Of a stretch of 18,779 bases of DNA, positions 1 to 7,776 are shown in pieces. Origin of the DNA: Bacteroidaceae bacterium (GTDB lineage Bacteria > Bacteroidota > Bacteroidia > Bacteroidales > Bacteroidaceae); the NCBI GenBank assembly GCA_900752815.1, contig CAADWS010000119.1, positions 1 to 18,779 of the forward strand. The letters run 5' to 3'. Below the pieces are notes generated by a model that did no database searches, was not told the DNA's origin, and saw only the letters and a program-made list of their open reading frames with translations. Position 1 is the stretch's first letter. Every line of letters begins with the position of its first letter. Position numbers and translations under genes: made by a program.

Positions 1-80
1 TCCTGCAATATATTAACTACAAAAATGGAAAACCCATTGGCAGAGTTAAATATGCACTAATTTAATTCCGCCAACGGGTT
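1..80 (+). repeat. Dispersed palindromic repeat, module A, left copy
   Basis: This stretch matches the reverse complement of 18694-18773 at about 73 of 80 positions with no gaps. It contains an imperfect palindrome: arms 31-51 and 60-80 pair at 18 of 21 positions around an 8-base centre. An 11-codon frame (ATG at 25, stop TAA at 58-60) lies inside; the right-end copy has TAT where this copy has the TAA stop. Differences between the copies change amino acids freely, so I read it as a non-coding interspersed repeat. Its family name is unknown to me. Confidence 0.75.
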
Positions 81-85
81 ACTGA

Positions 86-140
86 TAGAAAATTCTGTCA
101 GTACTTTAGTTTTTACGAAAGTACTGACTGTTTTTGCGGT
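86..140 (+). repeat. Dispersed repeat, module B, copy 1
   Basis: This 55-base stretch is matched on the opposite strand at 5690-5744 with only 3 mismatches. It contains a hairpin, with CAGTACTTT at 99-107 pairing with AAAGTACTG at 118-126 across a 10-base loop, followed by GACTGTTTTT, so an RNA copy would look like a terminator. It directly follows module A, making a composite element. A shorter degenerate relative lies at 14065-14105. The function is unknown; a mobile palindromic element or recurrent terminator are both possible. Confidence 0.75.
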
Positions 141-249
141 AAAAAAGTTATGGTCGTTATATCGAACTCACGTTGGAATAATATTTTTTAATGGAAACAG
201 CCGGTGGCCGGATATGGGTGACAGGCCGTGCGGAACCGGGACAGGAAGG

Positions 250-430
250 GGGAAAAGAAAAAACGGCTGTATCCCTACAACCGTTTTCCCTTGAAGGTTC
301 CGATTCGCTAATCAGGAATCCTTCGACATCTATCCATGAAAAAAAATACTATAGTTACTATCTGTTTTATTTCGAACGTTTGAGTTTTCTTTATTTATTG
401 TTTGCCTGTCGTGCTACTTCTTGTATATTT
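250..430 (-). ncRNA. Candidate small RNA, leftward, about 180 nt
   Basis: On the minus strand a promoter (437-468) is followed by about 180 bases with no convincing ORF, only a 9-codon frame (MDRCRRIPD). The transcript would contain two hairpins: one at about 300-331, where GAAGG, TTCC and GATT on one side pair with AATC, GGAA and CCTTC on the other, and the terminator at 260-287, which ends in a T-rich tail. This promoter, structured body and terminator layout is typical of a free-standing small RNA. I cannot assign it to a known family. It could also be an untranslated remnant next to the repeats. Confidence 0.35.
254..287 (-). terminator. Intrinsic terminator of the leftward transcript
   Basis: The arms 260-271 and 276-287 pair at 11 of 12 positions around a 4-base loop (AAAACGGCTGTA against TACAACCGTTTT). 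On the minus strand the stem is followed by TTTTTTCTTTT. The plus strand also has T residues after the stem, so it may work weakly in both directions. Confidence 0.65.
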
Positions 431-436
431 CTGTTG

Positions 437-468
437 CAAAGATAAAAAGAAAAAATCAAATAAACCAA
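437..468 (-). promoter_or_regulatory. Bacteroidetes-type promoter, leftward
   Basis: The minus strand reads TATCTTTG (437-444), a perfect TAnnTTTG -7 box, with TTGG (465-468) 20 bases upstream as a partial -33 box. The box sits in a 13-base inverted repeat (TTGCAAAGATAAA at 434-446 and its complement at 471-483), which places a mirror-image TATCTTTG at 473-480 on the plus strand. The plus-strand box lacks a good -33 element, so it may be a weaker divergent promoter or the pair may be an operator. Confidence 0.5.
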
Positions 469-487
469 CATTTATCTTTGCAATTAT

Positions 488-1102
488 TGCCCATTTTTTG
501 CATCTTCGTTTTTTTTGTCATTTTTTTATGCTTTCAATCGTTTCCCGACTTGCTTTTTACCCGTTAAATGCGCTTAAAGTGCAGGTTTACCGCGATTTTT
601 GTCAAGAATATGGTAAAAAGCAAAAAGCTTTTTGACGGCTTCCGTCCTGCTGTGGAGAAGAGGGCTTGTTCCGGGGTTGGAATCATATGCTACGGGATAG
701 TGTGGTGAATGATACTTATTGTATGGAATACATGAAGTTATTGTCCTTGATTTTGGGCCTGTTCCGAGCCGGAGTTTTCTTTGTCCAGACGTGAGGCGGA
801 TAAAATTGGGCGGGATAGTTCCGCACCCGGACGGCCGTTGGGCTTTCTTGCCGCAGAGGAGGAAACAGCCGGTTGCGGGCCGGCGGGGTCTGACAGTTAG
901 AGATCGGCCGGTAGCAAAAGGCAGACGAATAAGGGACGGCAGGCAGCATGGATTTTTTTCACATTCTCCCCGGATGGGTGTACCTGCCTTATGCCGTTCC
1001 TTTGGCCGGTTTCCGGCCGGTGATGTGCCGGAGCCGGCCAGTTCCTGCAGCGAATCGTGAAAATTAAGGTGGCGCGGTGTGTGAGTTTCGCGGATATTTT
1101 CC
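488..1102. other. Gene-free stretch
   Basis: About 600 bases without a convincing gene. ORFs on both strands here (719-1060 plus, 716-949 minus) overlap each other, have unbiased arginine- and proline-rich translations and lack any recognisable motif. A 14-base perfect palindrome CAAAAAGCTTTTTG lies at 621-634. The segment from about 960 to 1060 is rich in GGCCGG-type words. Nothing else could be supported. Confidence 0.5.
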
Positions 1103-1110
1103 TAACTTTG
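1103..1110 (+). promoter_or_regulatory. Promoter -7 box for the PL8-GH3 pair
   Basis: TAACTTTG matches the Bacteroidetes TAnnTTTG -7 consensus exactly. No clear TTTG is seen at the expected -33 position. Transcription would begin near 1117 and leave a leader of about 110 bases before the start codon at 1228, long enough to carry post-transcriptional control, though no known riboswitch was recognised. Confidence 0.5.
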
Positions 1111-1227
1111 GTCTCGTTGCATTCATTATGGTCCGGTTGCCCTTTTCCGGTTTTCTTTCATCAGCCCTTGTGGAGATGTGCGGAATGCAATTTTTATTTG
1201 TCATAAAAAACACATATAAAACATACA

Positions 1228-3258
1228 ATGAAAAAAGTGTATATCCTTAAATGTCTGTTGCTGCCCGTGGTCCTGTTGCTGCCCGTTTGCGGTGGTGCCA
1301 GGGCCGATTCGCTGGTCGACAGTCTCCGTTCCCGTTACATTCGCTTGTTGCTCCCTGCCGCACAGGCGACAGCCGACACCTTGTTGCAGGACCTGCTCCG
1401 TTTGCCGCAGGAGGCCGTCGTCAGCGACCAGAATGTGGAGGAACTTCATTTGAAATATCCGGTTTCAGCAGCCGAAATCGATGCTACCCTGGCGCTGATG
1501 CGCCCCGACGGCTCGTGGACCGACATCAACTATGCCGACACCAAGCGTTCGGGGTGGGAGCCGAAGGTGCATGCCCGCCGGGTGCTCGACATGGCGAAAT
1601 ATCTCCGTTCGGAGGAACTTCCCGCCGCGCGTCGTGCGCAGGTGGAAAAAGCCGTCCATCAGGCTCTCCGCTATTGGTTCACGGCGAAGCCCGTGTGCCG
1701 CAACTGGTGGTATAATCAGATTGGCCTGCCCAAAATGCTGGGCGAGGCCTTCCTGCTGCTGTGGAGTGAACTGGACGAGGACGAACGGGCCGGCGCCATA
1801 GAGGTGATGAAGAAGGCGCGTATCGGCATGACGGGTCAGAACAAGGTGTGGCTGGCCGGGAATGTGCTCCTGCGCGGTTTGCTGGAAGGCGATGCCGGCC
1901 TGGTGCGCGAGGCGCGCGATGCCATAGCCGGTGAGATTACGCTCGGCCGCGCCGAGGGCATCAAGGACGACTGGAGCTTCCACCAGCACGGCCCGCAGCA
2001 GCAGTTCGGCAATTACGGCCTGGCCTATCTGAACAGCATGAGTTTCTATGCCGCCCTGTTCGAGGGCACGTCGGTGGCTTTTGACGACCGCCACCGTGGC
2101 ATCCTGTCTTCCTTTGTCAACGAAGGCTACCGCTGGATTCTCTGGCATCGCGAAATGGATGTCAACGGGCTCAACCGGCAGCTCTTCCACAATGCCGCCA
2201 TCCACAAAGGCTACCTGACGGCCATGGCCGCGCAGAACCTGGGTCTTTCCGGCTTTCCGCTGAAAGGCAATCCGCTGGTGGGGCACAAGCATTTCTTCTG
2301 TTCTGACTATACGCTGCACCGGCGTCCCCGCTGGATGGCGTCGCTCCGCATGTCGTCGAGCCGCGTCATCGGCACGGAACTGGTCAACGAGGACAATCTG
2401 AAGGGATTCTACATGGGCGACGGCGCCATCTATTATTATGTCGACGGGCGGGAGTATCTGAACATTTTCCCGCTTTGGGACTGGCGCAAGCTGCCCGGCG
2501 TGACGGCATATGAGGACACGGTGTCGATGATGCAGGTGTCGCGGCGGACGGTCCGCAACGCCACGCCCCAGGTGGGCGGCATCACCTGCGGCAGCCAGGG
2601 CCTTTCGGCCATGCGCCTGCAGCGCGACGGCCTTTCGGCGGTCAAGGCGTGGCTCTTCGCCGACCGCTTTGTGCTGTGTCTCGGTGCCGGCATCCGCACG
2701 GATTCTGCCCTGACCGTGACCACAGCCGTCGACCAGCGCTGGCAGCGCGGTCCGCTCGAAGTGTGGAAGGGCGGGCGCTGGCAGCAAGCCGCACAGGTGT
2801 CGGGCCGTCTGCGCCGTCCTTGCCGTCTGTTCCACGACCAGACGGGCTATGTGCTGCTCGACGGCCGCAGTTTTGAGGTGAAAGCGGAGCGGCGTTCCGG
2901 CCGTTGGGATGAAGTCATGGGCATGTATCCTTCCGACCCCGTGCAGGGCGATGTCCTTTCCGTCTGCATCGGCCATGGAGCTTCCCCCAAGGGCGAGACC
3001 TATGCTTACCTCGTGTTCCCGGCCGCCACGCGCGAGGAAGTGGCGCAGTTCTCCGAACGTGAGGTGCGTCTTCTCCGCAACGATGCCGAAGCGCAGGTGG
3101 TGGCGCTGGCCAGTGAACCGGGAAAATATTGGGCGGCGGTCTATGCGCCCGTCACTCTCAGGCAGGGAAAGGCCCGCCTGCGGATTGAAGCTCCGGGGCT
3201 GTATTGTCTCGAACAGTCGGGCGACAGTTTCCGCGTGCTCCAGCAGTCCCAGTTCTGA
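1228..3258 (+). CDS. Secreted polysaccharide lyase family 8 protein
   Basis: The 676-residue product resembles PL8 lyases, which cleave uronic-acid polysaccharides (chondroitin, hyaluronan, xanthan) by beta-elimination. A signal peptide ends around residues 25-27 (ARA before Asp), so it acts outside the cytoplasm. The alpha-toroid domain fills roughly residues 30-370, with the NWWYNQIG aromatic patch at 159-166. Likely catalytic residues fit the family: Asn205 in TGQNKVW, His254 and Tyr263 in FHQHGPQQQFGNYG (the 9-residue His-Tyr spacing of hyaluronate lyases) and Arg317 in GLNRQLF. The beta-sandwich region follows to the C-terminus. The start is supported by the signal peptide directly after ATG. 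The GH3 gene lies 92 bases downstream on the same strand. Length is somewhat below classical streptococcal enzymes but normal for Bacteroides-type ones. The family is fairly certain; the substrate is not. Confidence 0.85.
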   Translation: MKKVYILKCLLLPVVLLLPVCGGARADSLVDSLRSRYIRLLLPAAQATADTLLQDLLRLPQEAVVSDQNVEELHLKYPVSAAEIDATLALMRPDGSWTDINYADTKRSGWEPKVHARRVLDMAKYLRSEELPAARRAQVEKAVHQALRYWFTAKPVCRNWWYNQIGLPKMLGEAFLLLWSELDEDERAGAIEVMKKARIGMTGQNKVWLAGNVLLRGLLEGDAGLVREARDAIAGEITLGRAEGIKDDWSFHQHGPQQQFGNYGLAYLNSMSFYAALFEGTSVAFDDRHRGILSSFVNEGYRWILWHREMDVNGLNRQLFHNAAIHKGYLTAMAAQNLGLSGFPLKGNPLVGHKHFFCSDYTLHRRPRWMASLRMSSSRVIGTELVNEDNLKGFYMGDGAIYYYVDGREYLNIFPLWDWRKLPGVTAYEDTVSMMQVSRRTVRNATPQVGGITCGSQGLSAMRLQRDGLSAVKAWLFADRFVLCLGAGIRTDSALTVTTAVDQRWQRGPLEVWKGGRWQQAAQVSGRLRRPCRLFHDQTGYVLLDGRSFEVKAERRSGRWDEVMGMYPSDPVQGDVLSVCIGHGASPKGETYAYLVFPAATREEVAQFSEREVRLLRNDAEAQVVALASEPGKYWAAVYAPVTLRQGKARLRIEAPGLYCLEQSGDSFRVLQQSQF

Positions 3259-3350
3259 TGGGGCGGTCACGCGGTTGGCGGCGGTTCCGCTTGCCTCCGG
3301 TTGCGTCGGTTCTTTTGCATACTACTCCTTATTTTATAACACATATATCT

Positions 3351-5648
3351 ATGAAAAAAACGATTTTGACTGCCTGTTGTCTGGTTGTGACGTTACAGGC
3401 CGGGTCCGTCAGTCGGACCGTCCCGCCGCAGGCAGCGCCTGCCGGCACAGTTGTTCCTTCCCCGGTTGAAGGCGTTCAGGCGGCTTCATCGTCGCCTGCC
3501 GGTGAACTTCTGCCCTTCCGCAACCCTGACTTGCCGCTGGAAGAGCGGGTGCGCGACCTCATTTCGCGGCTCACGCTTTCGGAAAAGGTGCGCATGATGA
3601 AGCATGCCTCCATCGCCGTGCCCCGGCTGGGCATTCCGGCCTACAACTGGTGGAACGAGGCGCTGCACGGAGTGGCCCGTACGAAGGAAAAGGTGACGGT
3701 GTTTCCCCAGGCCATCGGCATGGCCGCCACTTTCGATACGGAGGCGCTGCAGCGCATGGGCGACATTGCCGCTACCGAGGGGCGTGCGCTTTTCAACGAA
3801 GCTCTCCGCAACGGCAAGGGCATTCCGCAATATTACGGGCTGACTTACTGGACGCCCAATATCAACATCTTCCGCGACCCGCGATGGGGCCGGGGGCAGG
3901 AAACCTATGGCGAGGACCCCTATCTGACGGGAAAGATGGGGTCGGCCATTGTCCGCGGACTGGAGGGCAACGACCCTCATTATCTCAAGGCCGTGGCCTG
4001 TGCCAAGCATTTTGCCGTGCACAGCGGGCCTGAGCCCGAACGTCATGAATTTGATGCCCGGCCGTCGGCCTACGACCTTTGGGACACTTATCTGCCCGCT
4101 TTCCGCGAACTGGTGACCAAGGCCAAGGTGCATGGCGTGATGTGTGCCTACAACCGCCTCGACGGGCAGCCCTGTTGCGGCAACGACCCCCTGCTTGTCG
4201 ACATTCTGCGCCGCCAGTGGCGTTTCGACGGTTATGTGACGTCCGACTGCTGGGCGGTGTCCGATTTCACCAGTTTCCACAAGACCCACGAAAGCCGCGA
4301 GGTGGCGGTGAGTGATGCCATGCTGGCCGGCACCGACCTGGAATGCGGCGACCTCTACCATCTGCTGGAGCAGGGCGTGAAGGACGGACTCCACAGCGAG
4401 CGCGAAATCAACGTTTCGCTCACCCGTCTCTTTACCATCCTCTTCAAGCTCGGCATGTTCGACCCCGCCGAGCGCAATCCCTACGCCTCCATCGGCCGCG
4501 ACGTGCTGGAGTGTGACGCCCACCGTGAGCATGCCCTCCTCATGGCCCGCGAGTCAATGGTCCTGCTCAAGAACCACAAGCAGCTGCTCCCGCTCAATGC
4601 AAAAAAAATCAAGCGCATTTCCATCATCGGCCCCAATGCCGACAACGGGCGCACACAGCTGGGCAACTATAACGGTTTCCCCTCCGAAAACGTTACGCCC
4701 CTGGCCAGTCTGCGCCGCCGTTTTGGCAAGGACATCGACATCCACTATTGCAAGGGTGTGGATTTCACGGCCGAACTGAAGGACGGTCCTTCAATGGCCC
4801 AGGTGGCCCGGGAGGCCCGCAAGAGCGACGTCATCATCTTCGTGGGCGGCATCAGTGCCGACTATGAGGGCGAGGCCGGCGATGCCGCTGCCAAGAGTCC
4901 CGGATTCCGTGGCGGCGACCGCACCAGCATTGCCCTTCCTGCCGTGCAGACGGCCCTGATGCGTGAACTGGAGAAGACGGGCCGGCCGCTGATTGTGGTC
5001 AACATGTCGGGCTCGGTCATGAGTTTTGAGTGGGAAAGCGAACATGCCGACGCCATTCTCCAGGCATGGTATGGCGGCCAGTCGGCCGGCGATGCCATTG
5101 TCGATGTGCTTTTCGGCGATTACAATCCGGCCGGACGCATGCCGCTGACCACTTATCGCAGCGATGCTGATTTGCCCGAGTTTACGGACTATTCCATGAA
5201 GAACCGCACCTACCGTTATTTCAAGGGCGAGCCGCGCTATCCCTTCGGCTACGGACTCAGCTACACTTCCTTTGCCTATTCCGGTCTCACGCTGCCCGCG
5301 CAGGCTGAGACGGGCCGTGCCGTCGAGGTGAGTGCTGTGGTGAAGAATACGGGCCGTCGCGACGGCGACGAGGTGGTGCAGCTCTATCTCACGCATAGCT
5401 GCGGCGACAGTATCCAGGCCCCCATCTGTGCGCTCAAGGGCTTCCGTCGCGTGCATCTCAAGGCCGGCGAGGAGCGCAAGGTCAGCTTCCGTCTGTTGCC
5501 CGAGGATTTGGCGTTGACCGATTCGCTGGGCAATACGGTGGAGCGTGCCGGGCAGCTGGAAGTCTTCGTGGGCGGTGGCCAGCCGCGCTATGCCGAAGGC
5601 CAGCGCCGGCAGTTGCAGCTCCAGGGCGACCCCTACCAGATTAACTGA
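3351..5648 (+). CDS. Secreted GH3 beta-glycosidase (glucosidase/xylosidase type)
   Basis: The 765-residue product is a glycoside hydrolase family 3 enzyme that removes sugars from the non-reducing ends of beta-linked glycans with retention. I chose ATG 3351 rather than the upstream in-frame ATG at 3204 because it begins a signal peptide (MKKTILTACCLVVTLQAG), whereas the longer form would overlap the lyase gene. A Pro/Ala/Ser-rich spacer runs to about residue 50. The TIM barrel holds RDPRWGRGQETYGEDPYL (about 175-192), KHF (219-221) and the nucleophile Asp299 in VTSDCWAVSD. The second domain (about 395-635) has GPNAD and an acidic ADYEGEAGD stretch near 504-512 that may carry the acid/base Glu. 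A fibronectin-type domain follows (about 655-745, KNTGRRDGDEVVQLYL). The order resembles xylosidase-like GH3 proteins of gut Bacteroidales. No separate promoter is obvious, so co-transcription with the lyase is likely. Substrate is uncertain. Confidence 0.88.
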   Translation: MKKTILTACCLVVTLQAGSVSRTVPPQAAPAGTVVPSPVEGVQAASSSPAGELLPFRNPDLPLEERVRDLISRLTLSEKVRMMKHASIAVPRLGIPAYNWWNEALHGVARTKEKVTVFPQAIGMAATFDTEALQRMGDIAATEGRALFNEALRNGKGIPQYYGLTYWTPNINIFRDPRWGRGQETYGEDPYLTGKMGSAIVRGLEGNDPHYLKAVACAKHFAVHSGPEPERHEFDARPSAYDLWDTYLPAFRELVTKAKVHGVMCAYNRLDGQPCCGNDPLLVDILRRQWRFDGYVTSDCWAVSDFTSFHKTHESREVAVSDAMLAGTDLECGDLYHLLEQGVKDGLHSEREINVSLTRLFTILFKLGMFDPAERNPYASIGRDVLECDAHREHALLMARESMVLLKNHKQLLPLNAKKIKRISIIGPNADNGRTQLGNYNGFPSENVTPLASLRRRFGKDIDIHYCKGVDFTAELKDGPSMAQVAREARKSDVIIFVGGISADYEGEAGDAAAKSPGFRGGDRTSIALPAVQTALMRELEKTGRPLIVVNMSGSVMSFEWESEHADAILQAWYGGQSAGDAIVDVLFGDYNPAGRMPLTTYRSDADLPEFTDYSMKNRTYRYFKGEPRYPFGYGLSYTSFAYSGLTLPAQAETGRAVEVSAVVKNTGRRDGDEVVQLYLTHSCGDSIQAPICALKGFRRVHLKAGEERKVSFRLLPEDLALTDSLGNTVERAGQLEVFVGGGQPRYAEGQRRQLQLQGDPYQIN

Positions 5649-5654
5649 TACGAG

Positions 5655-5690
5655 TGTCCGCGCAGGCGTCTGAAACCGCCGGCGCGGACA
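5655..5690 (+). terminator. GC-rich hairpin just after the GH3 stop codon
   Basis: TGTCCGCGC (5655-5663) pairs perfectly with GCGCGGACA (5682-5690), and the inner AGGCG/CGCCG extends the stem. It lies 7 bases after the GH3 stop codon. It lacks an immediate T-tract, so it probably works together with the adjoining inverted repeat or protects the mRNA 3' end. Confidence 0.45.
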
Positions 5691-5744
5691 CCGCAAAAAC
5701 AGTCCTTACTTTCGTAAAAACAAAAGTACTGACAGAATTTTCTA
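5690..5744 (-). repeat. Dispersed repeat, module B, copy 2 (inverted)
   Basis: Read on the minus strand, this stretch matches 86-140 at 52 of 55 positions. Here the terminal part of the module is duplicated head-to-head (5756-5782), which creates the large inverted repeat listed separately. The flanking genes show no similarity to the flanks of copy 1, so the repeat rather than a larger duplication has spread. Confidence 0.75.
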
Positions 5745-5782
5745 AAGTACTGAGAGTTTTTACGAAAGTAAGGACTGTTTTT
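5695..5782. terminator. Bidirectional terminator made of a 27-bp perfect inverted repeat
   Basis: Arms 5695-5721 and 5756-5782 are perfect 27-base inverted copies (AACAGTCCTTACTTTCG core). The 34-base centre carries AAAGTACTGA twice. Each strand ends the stem in a run of T, and the element sits between the convergent GH3 and response-regulator genes, as expected for a shared terminator. A second small stem (GCCGGCC at 5814-5820 with GGCCGGC at 5836-5842) lies on the regulator side. Because it is built from a dispersed repeat, termination may be a borrowed function. Confidence 0.7.
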
Positions 5783-5855
5783 TTGTGTGTGCGTGTTGTC
5801 GTCGGGAAGGGGTGCCGGCCGTTTTCGGCAGCCGTGGCCGGCGAACGGCAGGCGG

Positions 5856-6641
5856 TCAAACGGAGTGATGGTCAATGTAGTCCTGCAACGCCTGCTTGTA
5901 GCTTTCGGAAACGGGGATGAACTTTTTTCCGAAAGCGATTTTTCCTTTGTAGATTTCGCGGATGTGGCATTTCTGCACGATGAAGGAACGGTGCACGCGA
6001 AGGAAGCGGTCGGCAGGCAGTTTTTCCTCCATGGCCTTCATGCTCAGCAGCGAGAGGATGGGTTTGGCCTCGTCGGTGGTATAGATTTTCACGTAGTCCT
6101 TCAAGCCTTCCACGTAGAGAATCTTGTCCAGTTCCACCTGTATGAGCCGGTAGTCGCTCTTCACGTAGATGCAGTCCGTCCGTTCTGGCCTGCTGTCGGT
6201 GTTGCCGGCAGGCGCCGGTGCTTCGCTTTCGGGCGTGTTGCTGCCGGTTTCCGTTCCGGCTGTTCCTTCCGAGCGTGCCACGAGGCTGAACCATTTCATG
6301 GCCTTGCCCACCGCTTCGGCAAAGTCGGCGTAGCTGATGGGTTTGAGCAGATAGTCGAGCGCGTTGACCCGGTAGCCGTCGAGCGCGTATTGTCCGAAGG
6401 CCGTGGTGAAGATGATGCGGGTGGTTTCGGGCACCATCCGTGAGAATTTCAGACCGTTGAGTTCCGGCATCTGGATGTCGAGGAACAGCAGGTCCACGGG
6501 GTTTTCGGCCAGTCCGTCCATGGCTTCCACGGCGCTGGCATACGTGCCGCAGAGCTGCAGGGTGGGAGTCTTTTTCACGTAGCTGGCAATCAGTCCCAGT
6601 GCCAGCGGTTCGTCGTCGACGACAGCACATTTGAGTTTCAT
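5856..6641 (-). CDS. LytTR-family response regulator
   Basis: This 261-residue cytoplasmic regulator is a two-component output protein. The receiver domain (1-115) shows the acidic pair Asp9-Asp10, phospho-acceptor Asp55 in LFLDIQMPE, Thr79/Thr80 and Lys100 in LLKPIS. A Thr/Glu/Pro/Ala-rich linker spans about 122-155. The DNA-binding LytTR domain (about 156-255) shows IYVKSDYRLIQV, ILYVEGLKDYVKIY and FLRVHRSFIV. An upstream in-frame ATG exists, but MKLKCAVVDDEP is the normal start of a receiver, and this choice leaves a 20-base gap to the kinase gene instead of an overlap. It is co-transcribed with the kinase and is its likely partner. Probable targets are the adjacent efflux genes or its own promoter, by analogy with other LytTR systems; this is inferred. 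Confidence 0.9.
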   Translation of the reverse strand: MKLKCAVVDDEPLALGLIASYVKKTPTLQLCGTYASAVEAMDGLAENPVDLLFLDIQMPELNGLKFSRMVPETTRIIFTTAFGQYALDGYRVNALDYLLKPISYADFAEAVGKAMKWFSLVARSEGTAGTETGSNTPESEAPAPAGNTDSRPERTDCIYVKSDYRLIQVELDKILYVEGLKDYVKIYTTDEAKPILSLLSMKAMEEKLPADRFLRVHRSFIVQKCHIREIYKGKIAFGKKFIPVSESYKQALQDYIDHHSV

Positions 6642-6661
6642 GGCAGAAAGGTTTTGTAAGG

Positions 6662-7726
6662 TTAGTGGAGGCGGATGCGGATGGTAGAACTGTAGGTGCG
6701 GCCCTCGTCGCAGAGCGTCTGTTCCCAGGTGTACTGTCCGGGATAAGCCAGTTCGAGCCGGTTTTTCACCTGCTCCAGTCCGATGCCCGAGCCGCTTCGG
6801 TCGCTTTCGGTCTTGGGGTAGTTGCTGTTGCTGATGTGGCACACGATTTCGTCGTCGGTTTCGGCCAGACGGATGTGGATGAAACTCTTCTGCGTGGGCG
6901 AGATGCCGTGCTTGAAGGCATTTTCGATGAGCGAGATGAAGATGAGCGGGGCAATCGGGGTGGCGGAGCCGGGCCGGATGTCAAATTCGGTTTTCACCTC
7001 GACGTGTGCGGGCATTCTGATTTTCATCAGTTCCACGTAGTTGCTGATGAAGTTGACCTCCTTGTGCAGCGGCACGGTGGTTTCCTGGTTTTCATAGAGG
7101 ACGTAGCGCAGCAGTTTGCTGAGTTCCTGCACGGCCTGCTGGGCCTTATCCGCGTCGAAGGCGATGAGGGCATAGATGTTGTTGAGCGTGTTGAGCAGGA
7201 AGTGCGGGTTGAGCTGGCTGCGCAGGTTCTTCAGTTCGGCTTCGGTCTGGCTCTTGATGGCTTCCCGCCTTGCCGCCTCGCTTTCATGCCATTTCTTGCT
7301 GATTTTGATGGCCACGCTCAGGCCGGCCGAGAAGACCAGGCTGGTGACGTCGCGGAGAATGACGAACAGATAGGAGAACTTCGTGTGCATCATGTGCTTT
7401 TCGGGCGGCATGAGGCCGATGATGAAGTCGAACCACAGGCGGAGCCCGATGGCTATGGCGAAGATGGTCAGCAGATTGACGAGGAAAAATTCCTTGCGGC
7501 GTTCCTTGAAGAGAAGCCGGGGGATGAACAGAAAGTAGTTGAGATAAAAAATCAGGCAGAGGGAAATCGGGACAATGAAGAAGCGCGTGAACGTCTGCTT
7601 GTTGAAGATGCTTCCGCCCGTGCTCTGCATGATGATGAGAGGAATGCCGAAGAGTATGCCCCAATAGATGGCATGGATGGCGGTTTCGAGTAGTTTCTGG
7701 CTGTGTTGCTGGCGGCTGGTGGACAT
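6662..7726 (-). CDS. LytS/YehU-like membrane sensor histidine kinase
   Basis: The 354-residue product is a membrane kinase of the His_kinase (PF06580) type that pairs with LytTR regulators. Four hydrophobic segments are visible at about 20-36, 48-68, 81-103 and 118-140, followed by a short coiled-coil-like stretch (145-170). The phospho-acceptor His175 lies in LRSQLNPHFLLNTLNNIYAL. The ATPase part shows the N-box LIENAFKHG (266-274) and the glycine motif SGSGIGLEQVKNRL (311-324). It has no recognisable extracellular sensing domain, so the membrane part is probably the sensor. The start at 7726 is chosen over a longer in-frame ATG at 7837 because a TAnnTTTG promoter box lies at 7769-7776, inside the longer frame. 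The regulator gene follows after 20 bases. Confidence 0.9.
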   Translation of the reverse strand: MSTSRQQHSQKLLETAIHAIYWGILFGIPLIIMQSTGGSIFNKQTFTRFFIVPISLCLIFYLNYFLFIPRLLFKERRKEFFLVNLLTIFAIAIGLRLWFDFIIGLMPPEKHMMHTKFSYLFVILRDVTSLVFSAGLSVAIKISKKWHESEAARREAIKSQTEAELKNLRSQLNPHFLLNTLNNIYALIAFDADKAQQAVQELSKLLRYVLYENQETTVPLHKEVNFISNYVELMKIRMPAHVEVKTEFDIRPGSATPIAPLIFISLIENAFKHGISPTQKSFIHIRLAETDDEIVCHISNSNYPKTESDRSGSGIGLEQVKNRLELAYPGQYTWEQTLCDEGRTYSSTIRIRLH

Positions 7727-7768
7727 GGGTCGTGTGTGTTTTTTTGCGGACCGGGTAGGCGGTAGGAG

Positions 7769-7776
7769 CAAAGTTA
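7769..7776 (-). promoter_or_regulatory. Promoter -7 box for the kinase-regulator genes
   Basis: The minus strand reads TAACTTTG, a perfect TAnnTTTG box, placing transcription start near 7762, about 36 bases before the kinase ATG. No clear TTTG is seen at the expected -33 position. It would let the two-component genes be made independently of the upstream efflux genes. Confidence 0.5.

Noticed and set aside
25..60. 11-codon frame MENPLAELNMH in the left repeat
   Set aside because: The same repeat at the right end differs at several amino acids and lacks this stop. The pattern fits a non-coding palindrome better than a peptide gene.
719..1060. Plus-strand ORF of 113 residues
   Set aside because: The translation is Arg/Pro-rich without motif, it overlaps an equally long antisense frame, and no promoter or ribosome site precedes it.
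1465..3270. 601-residue antisense frame across the lyase gene
   Set aside because: It is a G+C-driven shadow of the real gene: His/Arg/Ala-rich with no recognisable domain, while the plus frame has a signal peptide and catalytic motifs.
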